Source: Oscillospiraceae bacterium (GTDB taxonomy: Bacteria > Bacillota_A > Clostridia > Oscillospirales > Ruminococcaceae). Taken from it: DNA of 22,970 nt. A program made the translations under genes and the position numbers. Position 1 is the first letter of the stretch. Each line of letters starts with the position of its first letter. The notes below the pieces were generated by a model that was not told where the DNA came from, did no database searches, and was given only the letters and a program-made list of their open reading frames with translations. Location of the stretch: the NCBI GenBank assembly GCA_017440445.1, contig JAFSHE010000161.1:1-22970 (forward strand), written 5' to 3'. This document shows positions 13,983 through 21,996 of the stretch, one piece after another.

Positions 13983-16709
13983 TTATTCGTTCTGGCCGCA
14001 GCAATTCTTGTACTTCTTGCCGCTGCCACAGGGACAAGGCTCGTTTCTGCCGGGCTTCTTGTCTGCCCTGAAAGGAGTCTTGGGACCTCCCGCATTGGGA
14101 GCATCCGGCTGCATGACCTGCTCACGCTCAGGGGGACGTGTGATCCTTACCTGGCAGGTCATAAGCAGTCTTACTGTTTCTTCTCTGATAGCTGCGATCA
14201 TCTCATCGAACATCGCAAAGCCCTCGAAACGGTACTCAACAACAGGGTCCTTCTGTGCGATACCACGCAGCGAGATACCACGCTTAAGCTCCTCCATAGC
14301 ATCGATGTGATCCATCCAGTGCTTGTCTACTACCTTAAGCAGGCACATACGCTCAAGCTCTCTCATGCCATCAGGAGTAAGCTGCTGCTCTCTTGTCTTA
14401 TAGATCAGCATAGCACGATCCTTCAGGAAGGAGATAAGATCCTTCTTTGTGAGATTGTTAAGCTCGTCCACTGTATAGTGCAGGTCTGTATCCATAACAT
14501 ACAGGTTAAGGTAGTGAGAACGCAGACCCTCGAGATTCCAGTTCTCCGCAACACTGTCGCTGCAATAGAGGTTTACTGTTTCCTCGATATTTGTGGTTAT
14601 CATGTTTACGATATTCTCACTGATATCCTCGCCGTCAAGAACACGTGTACGCTCTGTATAGATAGTCATACGCTGCTGGGACATAACGTCATCGTAATCA
14701 AGGACATTCTTACGGATAGAGAAGTTTCTGCCCTCTATCTTCTTCTGAGCAGACTCGATGGTGCTGGACAGGAAGCCTGCCTCGATGGGCTGATTTTCGT
14801 CAAAGTTCATACTCTCCATGAACTTCTGAACTCTGTCGCCACCGAACAGACGCATAAGGTCGTCCTCAAGGGAGATATAGAAACGGCTTGCACCGGGGTC
14901 ACCCTGACGTCCTGCACGTCCTCTGAGCTGATTATCGATACGGCGGCTCTCATGACGCTCTGTACCGATAATGAACAGACCGCCAAGCTCGCATACTTCT
15001 TCAGCCTCGGGCTTTATCTTCTCATCGTACTTCTTGTTAAGCTCCTGATACTTGTTTCTTGCCTCGATGATAGCCTCATCGTCGGTCTCAGCGAAGCCTG
15101 TCGCCTCCTGTATCATAGCGTCCTCGTAGCCGAGCTTCTTCATCTCACGGATGGCAAGGAACTCTGCGTTACCGCCAAGCTTGATATCCGTACCACGGCC
15201 AGCCATGTTTGTGGCGATGGTAACAGCACCCTTTTTACCTGCCTGTGCGATGATCTCCGCCTCACGCTCGTGGTTCTTAGCATTGAGCACCTCGTGCTTT
15301 ATTCCACGTGCCTTCAGCAGCTTGGAAAGCAGCTCGGACTTCTCGATGGTAACTGTACCTACGAGCACAGGCTGACCCTTCTTGTAGCACTCCTCTACCT
15401 GAGCGCATACTGCCTGGAACTTTCCACGCTCGTTCTTATATACCTGATCCTGATTATCCTGACGGATAACAGGCTTGTTTGTGGGGATCTCGATTACGTC
15501 AAGGCTGTATATCTCACGGAACTCGGATTCCTCTGTCATAGCAGTACCTGTCATACCGGACAGCTTTGCGTAAAGACGGAAGAAGTTCTGGAAGGTGATA
15601 GTTGCAAGAGTCTTGCTCTCACGGTTTACCTTTACGCCCTCCTTAGCCTCGATAGCCTGATGCAGACCCTCGTTGTAACGACGACCGAACATCAGACGAC
15701 CTGTGAACTCGTCAACAATAACGATCTCGCCGTCCTTGATAACGTAGTCTGTATCAAGGCGCATGATACCGTTAGCACGGATTGCCTGATTTACATGGTG
15801 GAGGATGGTTGTATTCTCGGGATCCATCAGGTTGTCGATGCCGAAATACTTCTCAGCCTTAGCAACACCTGCGGGAAGCAGATTACAGGTCTTTGCCTTT
15901 TCATCTATAATATAGTCGCCGTCGAACTGATCCTCGTAGTCCTCCTTGCTGTCAAGCTCTACTACCTTGTTCATAGTAAGGGTCTTTGCGAACTTGTCAG
16001 CCTTTGTATACAGATCAGTGGACTTGTCTCCACGTCCAGAAATGATAAGGGGAGTTCTGGCCTCGTCGATAAGGATGGAGTCCACCTCGTCCACGATAGC
16101 GAAATTAGGTGTACGCTGTACCTTATCTCTCTTGTGAACGCACATGTTATCACGCAGGTAGTCAAAGCCCAGCTCGTTGTTTGTAGCATAAGTGATATCG
16201 CATGCGTAAGCCTTACGACGCTGATCGTTGTCAAGCTCATGAGTGATAAGACCAACAGTCAGACCGAGATAGCGGTGTACCTTAGCCATCAGCTCACTAT
16301 CACGCTTTGCGAGGTAGTCGTTTACTGTAACAACGTGAACGCCCTTGCCTGTCAGCGCATTAAGATAGGAGGGCAGGCAGGCAACGAAGGTCTTACCCTC
16401 ACCTGTTCTCATCTCCGCAATACGACCCTGATGCAGTACGATACCACCGATTATCTGCACGGGGTAATGACGGATACCAATAACTCTGGTAGAAGCCTCA
16501 CGGCAGACAGCAAATGCGTCAGGAAGTATCTGGTCGAGGGTCTCGCCATTTGCAAGACGCTCCTTCAGGATACCTGTCTGAGCTTTAAGCTCCTTCTCGC
16601 TCATGGCGGAATACTTGTCCGCAAGGTCGAGTACAGCCTGCTTTATCGGCTCTATTCTTTTTAACTCTCTGGAGGAGTATGTGCCGAATATAGATTTAAA
16701 TAAGCCCAT
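13983..16709 (-). CDS. secA: Preprotein translocase ATPase SecA
   Basis: SecA drives protein export through SecYEG. The start MGLFKSIFG at 16709 is the conserved N-terminus; the longer frame from 16787 would extend into the leader. The resulting protein has 908 residues. Visible features are the nucleotide-binding RTGEGKT (about 101-107), YATNNELGFDYLRDNM, the DEVDSILIDEARTPLIISG Walker B region, TNMAGRGTDIKLGG, and the QLRGRAGRQGDPG motif VI. The last 20 residues hold the SEC-C zinc motif CPCGSGKKYKNCCG. GAAAGGG is upstream. The gene is transcribed from a consensus promoter with a leader of about 110 nt. It is the only secA in the window. Confidence 0.97.
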   Translation of the reverse strand: MGLFKSIFGTYSSRELKRIEPIKQAVLDLADKYSAMSEKELKAQTGILKERLANGETLDQILPDAFAVCREASTRVIGIRHYPVQIIGGIVLHQGRIAEMRTGEGKTFVACLPSYLNALTGKGVHVVTVNDYLAKRDSELMAKVHRYLGLTVGLITHELDNDQRRKAYACDITYATNNELGFDYLRDNMCVHKRDKVQRTPNFAIVDEVDSILIDEARTPLIISGRGDKSTDLYTKADKFAKTLTMNKVVELDSKEDYEDQFDGDYIIDEKAKTCNLLPAGVAKAEKYFGIDNLMDPENTTILHHVNQAIRANGIMRLDTDYVIKDGEIVIVDEFTGRLMFGRRYNEGLHQAIEAKEGVKVNRESKTLATITFQNFFRLYAKLSGMTGTAMTEESEFREIYSLDVIEIPTNKPVIRQDNQDQVYKNERGKFQAVCAQVEECYKKGQPVLVGTVTIEKSELLSKLLKARGIKHEVLNAKNHEREAEIIAQAGKKGAVTIATNMAGRGTDIKLGGNAEFLAIREMKKLGYEDAMIQEATGFAETDDEAIIEARNKYQELNKKYDEKIKPEAEEVCELGGLFIIGTERHESRRIDNQLRGRAGRQGDPGASRFYISLEDDLMRLFGGDRVQKFMESMNFDENQPIEAGFLSSTIESAQKKIEGRNFSIRKNVLDYDDVMSQQRMTIYTERTRVLDGEDISENIVNMITTNIEETVNLYCSDSVAENWNLEGLRSHYLNLYVMDTDLHYTVDELNNLTKKDLISFLKDRAMLIYKTREQQLTPDGMRELERMCLLKVVDKHWMDHIDAMEELKRGISLRGIAQKDPVVEYRFEGFAMFDEMIAAIREETVRLLMTCQVRITRPPEREQVMQPDAPNAGGPKTPFRADKKPGRNEPCPCGSGKKYKNCCGQNE

Positions 16710-16829
16710 TTTATATGTTTTCCCTTTCTTTGTATTCCCGAGTACTGATGAAATGCCGATAAGCCGCTGAAAAACACAGCATTTCACCTTGTTTTTTTCG
16801 ATAAGTCTGAATATAAATATTCACATTAT

Positions 16830-16858
16830 ATTATACTACAACCTTGCTGTTTTGTCAA
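16830..16858 (-). promoter_or_regulatory. Consensus promoter of secA
   Basis: On the minus strand, TTGACA (16858-16853) and TATAAT (16835-16830) are 17 bp apart. The start would lie near 16823, leaving a leader of about 110 nt. I see no clear attenuator or secM-like peptide in the leader. Confidence 0.9.
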
Positions 16859-16976
16859 CCGCAAGATATATCACTTAACTGCGGAAAAATCCCTATATCT
16901 CCGATAAAATGCATTCTTTTCCGCAAGTATATATGAAGCCACAATGCAAAAGCTAAAACCGAAAGGAGCTGATACT

Positions 16977-17162
16977 ATGTCATACCCATTTCCCGCCAAG
17001 GACAAGGGCGAATTCAACGAGCAGGACTATATAAAAAGCGGCTCATCAACGGATTGCACCGGACTTATTCCCGCCGCAGTGCGCAGCGAGGAGGAGTTTG
17101 AAAGCTACAAGGAGATGTACAGCTTCCTGCCTCCGCCCCCTGACGAGAATACAGAGGATTGA
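16977..17162 (+). CDS. Small acidic protein of unknown function
   Basis: The 61-residue protein starts at the ATG at 16977, after GAAAGGAG; the frame from 16944 has no ribosome binding site. It is hydrophilic with no membrane segment and reads MSYPFPAKDKGEFNEQDYIKSG. It is acidic toward the end (SEEEFESYKEMYSF) and has four prolines before the acidic tail. No domain is recognised. It is divergent from secA, followed by its own terminator, and has no operon partner. The start codon context and terminator make it a likely real gene. Confidence 0.7.
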   Translation: MSYPFPAKDKGEFNEQDYIKSGSSTDCTGLIPAAVRSEEEFESYKEMYSFLPPPPDENTED

Positions 17163-17170
17163 CCTCACTG

Positions 17171-17209
17171 AAACGGCAGCCCCGTTATTACTGCGGAGCC
17201 GCCGTTTTT
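17171..17209 (+). terminator. Terminator after the small acidic protein
   Basis: AAACGGC (17171-17177) pairs with GCCGTTT (17201-17207), with additional pairing inside the 23-nt interior. A run of five T (17205-17209) ends the structure. Confidence 0.65.
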
Positions 17210-17226
17210 GCTGTATAATCCATCTC

Positions 17227-17343
17227 GTTTTCAACAGGCTGTTGAAAACACGGTTAAAAACTCTTTGTATAATTTGTTTTTTCAACACAATATGATGTGT
17301 CTAACGGGTAATTTTCAACATATTGTTAACACTCTGTTGAAAA
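17227..17343. repeat. Cluster of TTTTCAACA repeats, including a 23-bp palindrome
   Basis: The 9-mer TTTTCAACA or its complement TGTTGAAAA occurs five times in 117 bp: 17228-17236 (+), 17240-17248 (-), 17279-17287 (+), 17312-17320 (+) and 17335-17343 (-). The first two make a perfect palindrome with 11-bp arms around a single G (17227-17249). The last two are inverted copies 14 bp apart around a GTTAAC core. A sixth copy, 17667-17675, overlaps the start codon of the PH-domain gene. The sites look like a multi-operator or a protein-binding array. The region lies between a terminator and the 3' end of the PH gene. Confidence 0.75.
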
Positions 17344-17676
17344 GTCTGCGAATATTACTGCAACTCCACCCGCAGAGTGTAGAATCGTAAGCGCTACCCT
17401 CCTGTAAAACGGCATGGATAAACGCATTGTCCATAGAATATTTGCGACTGGTATTCTCTTTCTCCGTGTAAAAACAACTCCACATTTTATACATATCGTA
17501 TTATCAAATAGCCAATATTCCAGTCTGTTATAGTACAGAGCCAGCCATATCAATAACAAAACGTATAATATCCCTATCGCTACCCATATATACCCCGGAG
17601 CAAAAAGTGATGAAATAAACGTCACCAATCCTACCACTGCGATAAACAGAAATACGCATCGACTTTTTTTCAACAT
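17326..17676 (-). CDS. PH-like (bPH2/DUF304-type) membrane protein, possibly short at the C-terminus
   Basis: The 116-residue protein starts at the ATG at 17676, just after AGGTGAGGGG; a longer frame from 17718 would need a TTG start without a ribosome binding site. Two membrane helices (about residues 7-25 and 28-48) are followed by YWLFDNTICIKCGVVFTRRKRIPVANI, the signature of bacterial PH-like (YdbS/YdbT) domains. The domain ends soon after GGVAVIFADF, inside the TTTTCAACA repeat region, so it may be shortened relative to family members. It is transcribed divergently from marR from the promoter at 17742-17770, and control by that regulator is possible. Confidence 0.7.
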   Translation of the reverse strand: MLKKSRCVFLFIAVVGLVTFISSLFAPGYIWVAIGILYVLLLIWLALYYNRLEYWLFDNTICIKCGVVFTRRKRIPVANILWTMRLSMPFYRRVALTILHSAGGVAVIFADFSTEC

Positions 17677-17741
17677 CCCCTCACCTGCTTTCACACTGTT
17701 TTCAGAATGGATTACCAATATATTTCCATAAGTTGAGTTAT

Positions 17742-17770
17742 TTTATACAATGTGCTGAATTAATTGTTAA
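17742..17770 (-). promoter_or_regulatory. Promoter of the PH-domain gene
   Basis: On the minus strand, TTAACA (17770-17765) is followed after 17 bp by TATAAA (17747-17742). The -35 lies inside the small palindrome TTAATTGTTAA (17760-17770), directly next to the -35 of the divergent marR promoter. Confidence 0.6.
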
Positions 17771-17774
17771 TCTA

Positions 17775-17803
17775 TTGACAGGGATACTTAACAGTGTTAA
17801 AAT
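17775..17803 (+). promoter_or_regulatory. Promoter of marR-ABC operon with palindromic operator
   Basis: TTGACA (17775-17780) and TAAAAT (17798-17803) are 17 bp apart. A perfect 13-bp palindrome, TTAACA-G-TGTTAA, spans 17788-17800, covering the spacer and the start of the -10. A repressor bound there would block RNA polymerase, which fits autoregulation by the MarR product. Confidence 0.7.
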
Positions 17804-17816
17804 ATAACACAGGTTA

Positions 17817-18380
17817 ATGAATACTATGGTAAGGCAGGTGATATTTATATTTTGTTCACTAAAGCTGTTTGAGGAAGCAGCGCCCGAAATACTGAAGCGC
17901 ATCTCACGTGAAGAATACGAAAATTTCATCAGAAGCGTTCATCTTGCCGGAGAAACCAGTATTTCCTCGGTGCTGACCGAGCTTACACAGGCAGAGCTTG
18001 CACTGCTGCACTGTACTGCGTACTTCCCGCAGGAAAACAACGGCGAGCTGATAACGGTAGCCCAGGCAGCGGCAGAGCTGAAGATATCCGCACCTGCCGT
18101 ATCAAGGACGCTGAAAAACCTTGAGCACAAGGGATATATATCAAGAAACACCGACCCCGCAGACCGCCGCACGGTAAGAATATCCCCCACAGAAAGCGGA
18201 CTTGTCGCTATGAAAAAATGCATAAAACAGAGCATGGATATCATCAACGAGACCCTTTCGGGCTTCAGCGATGAGGAGCTTAGCATGGTGATGCGGCTAC
18301 ACTGCAAATTTACTCAGAACATGGCAAAAGTGATCTCAGAGAAGAAAAAGTCATTACAGAAAGGAACAGACAATGCTTGA
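17817..18380 (+). CDS. MarR-family transcriptional regulator
   Basis: The frame codes for 187 residues with a winged helix-turn-helix typical of MarR: LITVAQAAAELKISAPAVSR (recognition region), then LKNLEHKGYISR and the wing TDPADRRTVRISPTESG. Flanking helices at both ends would form the dimer interface. The start is uncertain. ATG 17817 lies almost at the predicted transcription start, and ATG 17826 is 11 bp after a weak AGGT. The strong AAGGCAGGTG at 17831 has no in-frame ATG after it. The 3' end overlaps the ABC gene by 8 bp, so regulator and transporter are translationally coupled. Autoregulation through the palindrome in its promoter is likely. Confidence 0.88.
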   Translation: MNTMVRQVIFIFCSLKLFEEAAPEILKRISREEYENFIRSVHLAGETSISSVLTELTQAELALLHCTAYFPQENNGELITVAQAAAELKISAPAVSRTLKNLEHKGYISRNTDPADRRTVRISPTESGLVAMKKCIKQSMDIINETLSGFSDEELSMVMRLHCKFTQNMAKVISEKKKSLQKGTDNA

Positions 18381-21171
18381 AATCAAAAACATAACTAAGG
18401 ATTATGTGACAGGCGATGAGGTGGTACACGCACTGCGTGATGTTTCCATCAGCTTCCGTGAAAGCGAGCTTGTTTCCATACTCGGACACTCGGGCTGCGG
18501 TAAAACAACGCTGCTGAACATAATCGGCGGTCTTGACCGCTACACCTCGGGCGACCTTATCATCAACGGAAGATCCACCACACAGTACAAGGCTCGTGAC
18601 TGGGATACCTACCGCAACCACTCCGTAGGCTTCATCTTCCAAAGCTACAACCTTATTCCCCATCAGACTGTACTCTCCAACGTAGAGCTTGCGCTGACTC
18701 TTTCGGGAGTATCAAAGGCTGAACGCCGCCGCCGTGCAAAGGAAGCTCTTGAAAAGGTTGGCCTTGGCGACCAGATAAACAAAAAGCCAAACCAGATGTC
18801 AGGTGGTCAGATGCAGAGAGTTGCCATCGCACGTGCGCTGGTAAACGACCCTGATATCCTTCTTGCAGATGAGCCGACAGGCGCCCTTGATACCGAGACC
18901 AGCTTTCAGATAATGGAGCTAATCAAGGAGATAGCAAAAGACAGACTGGTCATCATGGTAACCCACAATCCCGAGCTTGCGGAGCTTTACTCCACACGTA
19001 TCGTGCGACTTGTAGACGGAAAAATAACAGCAGACTCCGATCCTTTCGACGGAAATGCAGAAAAGGTAAAGAAATCTGATGTCAAGAAGGGCAAAAAGAC
19101 ATCCATGTCCTTCGCCACAGCGATGTCCCTTTCCAAAAACAACCTGCTCACCAAAAAGGGACGCACCTTCCTTACCTCCTTTGCAGGAAGTATTGGTATC
19201 ATCGGTATCGCACTTATTCTGTCGCTGTCAAACGGTGTACAGGCATATATCGACAGCGTTGAACATTCCACGCTTGCATCCTATCCTATCTCCATCCAGC
19301 AGGAAACAATTGACTATACAAGCCTTATGTCCTCGATGATGGGAATACGTCAGGAAGAACAGGCAGAGCGCGACCCTGACCTTATCTACACGAACGACAT
19401 CTCCACCGAGATGATGAAGACCATGCTCTCCGAGATGACCACAAACAATCTCGCAGAGTTCAAGGAATACATCGAATCCAATCCCGACAATATTCTCGAC
19501 AGCATAAGCGAGATAAAATACAGCTACTCTCCTAATCTGTATATCTACGGTCACGACCTTAACGGCGACCTGCTTCAGATCAACCCCTCAACTGTCATGA
19601 GCGCCATGATGGGAGATTCCATGGGCGGAAATGTTTCCTCCATGGCAAACACCTACTCCTCCATGATGGGAAGCAGCGGAAGCCCTTACGATGTATGGAC
19701 AGAGCTTCTCGGTTATGAAACGCTGCAGGAGCAGTACGCAATTGTTACAGGTAAGCTTCCTGAAAGCTACAACGAGGTAGTTCTTATAGTAAACGAGAAC
19801 CACGAGCTTTCTGACGTCACCCTCTACGCTCTCGGTCTGCGTGACCAGGAGGAGCTTGGCGAGATGATGGAGAAGATAATGATCGGTGAGAGCTTCGATA
19901 TCGAAACAGGCGACCTTACCTTCACACACGACGAGCTTATGGGCCTTGAATTCCGTCTGCTGACCGCTCCCGATTTCTATAAAAAGAACGACGATGGTAT
20001 CTGGATCGACATGCGTGAAGATACCGAGTACATGGAAAAAACGCTTGAAGCTGCCCCTGAAATAAAGGTAGTAGGTATAATAAAGCCTGACGGCGACAGT
20101 TTGCTGAACTCCGCAGGACAGAGCGGTGGTATAGGCTACACACATGCTCTTACCGAGTTCATGATAGACAGAATAAACTCCAGCGATATCGTAAAGAAAC
20201 AGAAGAACAACGATAAGGTGGACGTATTCACAGGTGTTGAATTCCCTGTGGATGACGGAAAATCCTCTCTTGACAAGATAAAGGAGTACATCGACACCCT
20301 CTCCAATGAAGAGGCGATGGGTATGATGATGCAGATGTCCAAGCCTGAGGATATGGCTAAGATGACTGAAAGCATCATGGCTACACTTACTCCCGAGCAG
20401 CTTATGGGACTTCAGGGTCTCCCCGAGGAACAGGTACAGGCTACTCTCCTCAGCATGGCCGATGCAAAGCTGCTTATGACCAACATGCTATCCTCCATGC
20501 CTGCAGAGCAGCTTAAGATGCTTGAGAAGTATCTTCCCAAGACCGAAGCAACTTACGATGGAAACCTGGAAGCGCTGGGCGTTGCAGAGCTTTCAAAGCC
20601 CAGTGAGATAAAGATCTATGCCAAGGATTTTGAGGCAAAGGAAAAGATAACAGAATTCATCACAAGCTATAATGAGAAGATGCAGGCAGAGGAGCGTCAG
20701 GAGGACAAGATCAACTACACTGACTATGTAGGTCTTATGATATCCTCTGTAAGCACGATAATCGACTCTATCTCCTACATTCTCATCGCATTCGTTGCGA
20801 TCTCTCTTGTAGTTTCCTCCATCATGATAGGAATAATTACCTACATCTCCGTTCTGGAAAGAACAAAGGAGATCGGTATACTCCGTGCGATAGGAGCTTC
20901 CAAGCGTGATATCTCCCGTGTATTTAATGCAGAGACCCTTATCGTGGGATTTGCGGCAGGTGCGATAGGAATACTTGTAACGATAGTTCTGATATTCCCC
21001 ATCAACGCTATAATCGAAGCGATAACAGATATCGCAGGAATGGCTGTACTGCCCTGGCAGGGTGCTATCATACTGGTTATCATCAGCATGGTACTTACTC
21101 TTGTGGCAGGTCTGTTCCCCGCAAGAGTCGCAGCAAAGAAGGATCCTGTTGTAGCTCTCAGATCAGAATAA
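18373..21171 (+). CDS. ABC transporter ATPase-permease fusion (MacB/FtsX type) with large Met-rich outer domain
   Basis: The 932-residue protein fuses an ATPase and a MacB/FtsX-type permease. The ATPase shows Walker A GHSGCGKT (38-45), Q90, the signature MSGGQ (142-146), Walker B ILLADEP (161-167), D-loop GALD and H198. A first membrane helix (about 268-290) is followed by roughly 500 residues predicted outside, rich in methionine (for example SAMMGDSMGG, MGMMMQMS). Three helices follow in the C-terminal FtsX domain, with ERTKEIGILRAIGASKRDISR. Type VII ABC proteins of this shape usually export peptides or antibiotics or transmit a mechanical signal; the substrate is unknown. AAAGGA precedes the ATG. 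The gene is coupled to marR and has a terminator after its stop. Confidence 0.93.
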   Translation: MLEIKNITKDYVTGDEVVHALRDVSISFRESELVSILGHSGCGKTTLLNIIGGLDRYTSGDLIINGRSTTQYKARDWDTYRNHSVGFIFQSYNLIPHQTVLSNVELALTLSGVSKAERRRRAKEALEKVGLGDQINKKPNQMSGGQMQRVAIARALVNDPDILLADEPTGALDTETSFQIMELIKEIAKDRLVIMVTHNPELAELYSTRIVRLVDGKITADSDPFDGNAEKVKKSDVKKGKKTSMSFATAMSLSKNNLLTKKGRTFLTSFAGSIGIIGIALILSLSNGVQAYIDSVEHSTLASYPISIQQETIDYTSLMSSMMGIRQEEQAERDPDLIYTNDISTEMMKTMLSEMTTNNLAEFKEYIESNPDNILDSISEIKYSYSPNLYIYGHDLNGDLLQINPSTVMSAMMGDSMGGNVSSMANTYSSMMGSSGSPYDVWTELLGYETLQEQYAIVTGKLPESYNEVVLIVNENHELSDVTLYALGLRDQEELGEMMEKIMIGESFDIETGDLTFTHDELMGLEFRLLTAPDFYKKNDDGIWIDMREDTEYMEKTLEAAPEIKVVGIIKPDGDSLLNSAGQSGGIGYTHALTEFMIDRINSSDIVKKQKNNDKVDVFTGVEFPVDDGKSSLDKIKEYIDTLSNEEAMGMMMQMSKPEDMAKMTESIMATLTPEQLMGLQGLPEEQVQATLLSMADAKLLMTNMLSSMPAEQLKMLEKYLPKTEATYDGNLEALGVAELSKPSEIKIYAKDFEAKEKITEFITSYNEKMQAEERQEDKINYTDYVGLMISSVSTIIDSISYILIAFVAISLVVSSIMIGIITYISVLERTKEIGILRAIGASKRDISRVFNAETLIVGFAAGAIGILVTIVLIFPINAIIEAITDIAGMAVLPWQGAIILVIISMVLTLVAGLFPARVAAKKDPVVALRSE

Positions 21172-21192
21172 AACAATACTACAAGCAAAAAT

Positions 21193-21226
21193 TCCCCGCA
21201 GAAATTCAATTCTGCGGGGAGTTTTT
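21193..21226. terminator. Bidirectional intrinsic terminator
   Basis: TCCCCGCAGAA (21193-21203) pairs perfectly with TTCTGCGGGGA (21210-21220), followed by a T-run (21222-21226). A-runs on the left (21187-21191) provide the T-tract for the minus-strand gene as well. Confidence 0.92.
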
Positions 21227-21227
21227 A

Positions 21228-21905
21228 TTAGGTTTCTGAATTCTGACTTTTTCTGAGTCGTACATTCAAAAATACAGAGAGAGCAAGAATTGCCTGAGCA
21301 GGGAAATATGTATACAGGCATATATCATCGATCAAAGGACCGCCGCCACCGAAAATTTCTATCAGCAGCATAAAATCCGAGAAGAAGAACAGAAAGCTTC
21401 CTGCTGCGATAAATATCATAAGAAAAGTGCGCACTGCAACTGCGTTCGCTATTGATTTTCCAAGCATGCAGGATATAATCAGCGCATAGACAAGGCATAC
21501 TATCATCATGAGCAAAGACCCGTAGTCAAATACAGGCAGAAGAACGATGACGCAAGAGAATATCAATATTCCTCCAATGCAGAAAAGATCGCCTGGACGG
21601 AATTTTCTGAGCGTACAAAGCGCAATAAAATAAAACACATGCGCAACGCTAAAAATTGCAGCTCCCGGTATAAACTCGATATTAATTACCACATCAGCGC
21701 ACAATGAGATCAGGTGTCCGATAAATATCATAGTTGCATACTTCCTATCAGGAAGCTTCTTCGAAACAACATACCCGAAGTTTATTCCTGCAAGAAGTGC
21801 AAATATAGAGCTGGTAAGCGCCTTCAGCATAAGTCCGCCGACATGAGCGTAAACCACGCACATTACGGATATAGCTGCAGAAAGGATAATGTTCAATACA
21901 ACCAT
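21228..21905 (-). CDS. YhhN-family membrane protein (lysoplasmalogenase-like)
   Basis: The 225-residue protein is hydrophobic, with about seven or eight membrane helices. It shows the YhhN pattern: LKALTSSIFAL (about 28-38), GHLISLCADVVIN (about 62-74), FSVAHVFYFIAL (about 84-95) and GSFLFFFSDFMLLIEIF (about 168-184), with the conserved D residues placed as in TMEM86/YhhN proteins. Animal members hydrolyse the vinyl-ether bond of lysoplasmalogens; plasmalogens occur in anaerobic Clostridia, so a similar role is plausible but not shown. GAAGGGA precedes the ATG. Its promoter candidate lies at 21943-21971. Confidence 0.8.
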   Translation of the reverse strand: MVVLNIILSAAISVMCVVYAHVGGLMLKALTSSIFALLAGINFGYVVSKKLPDRKYATMIFIGHLISLCADVVINIEFIPGAAIFSVAHVFYFIALCTLRKFRPGDLFCIGGILIFSCVIVLLPVFDYGSLLMMIVCLVYALIISCMLGKSIANAVAVRTFLMIFIAAGSFLFFFSDFMLLIEIFGGGGPLIDDICLYTYFPAQAILALSVFLNVRLRKSQNSET

Positions 21906-21942
21906 AAAATGTCCCTTCTTCGAAACTTTTTAACATAGTAGT

Positions 21943-21971
21943 ATATTAACATATTCCTTTATACTTTGCAA
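21943..21971 (-). promoter_or_regulatory. Candidate promoter of the YhhN gene
   Basis: On the minus strand, TTGCAA (21971-21966) and TAATAT (21948-21943) are 17 bp apart, about 40 bp before the start codon. The hexamers are only moderate matches. Confidence 0.4.
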
Positions 21972-21996
21972 GTCAAATCTTCAAAAACAGCGTTTT

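Noticed and set aside
13929..16664. A 911-codon open frame on the plus strand
   Set aside because: It lies entirely opposite secA, whose protein matches the family throughout. The antisense translation has low-complexity Leu/Cys/His content, no ribosome binding site and no recognisable motif.
17227..17343. A replication origin or DnaA-box cluster
   Set aside because: The repeated 9-mer TTTTCAACA does not fit TTATNCACA, and no dnaA, dnaN or other origin genes are near.
17227..17343. A CRISPR array
   Set aside because: The repeats are 9 bp, in both orientations and unevenly spaced, without unique spacers of constant length; no cas genes are present.
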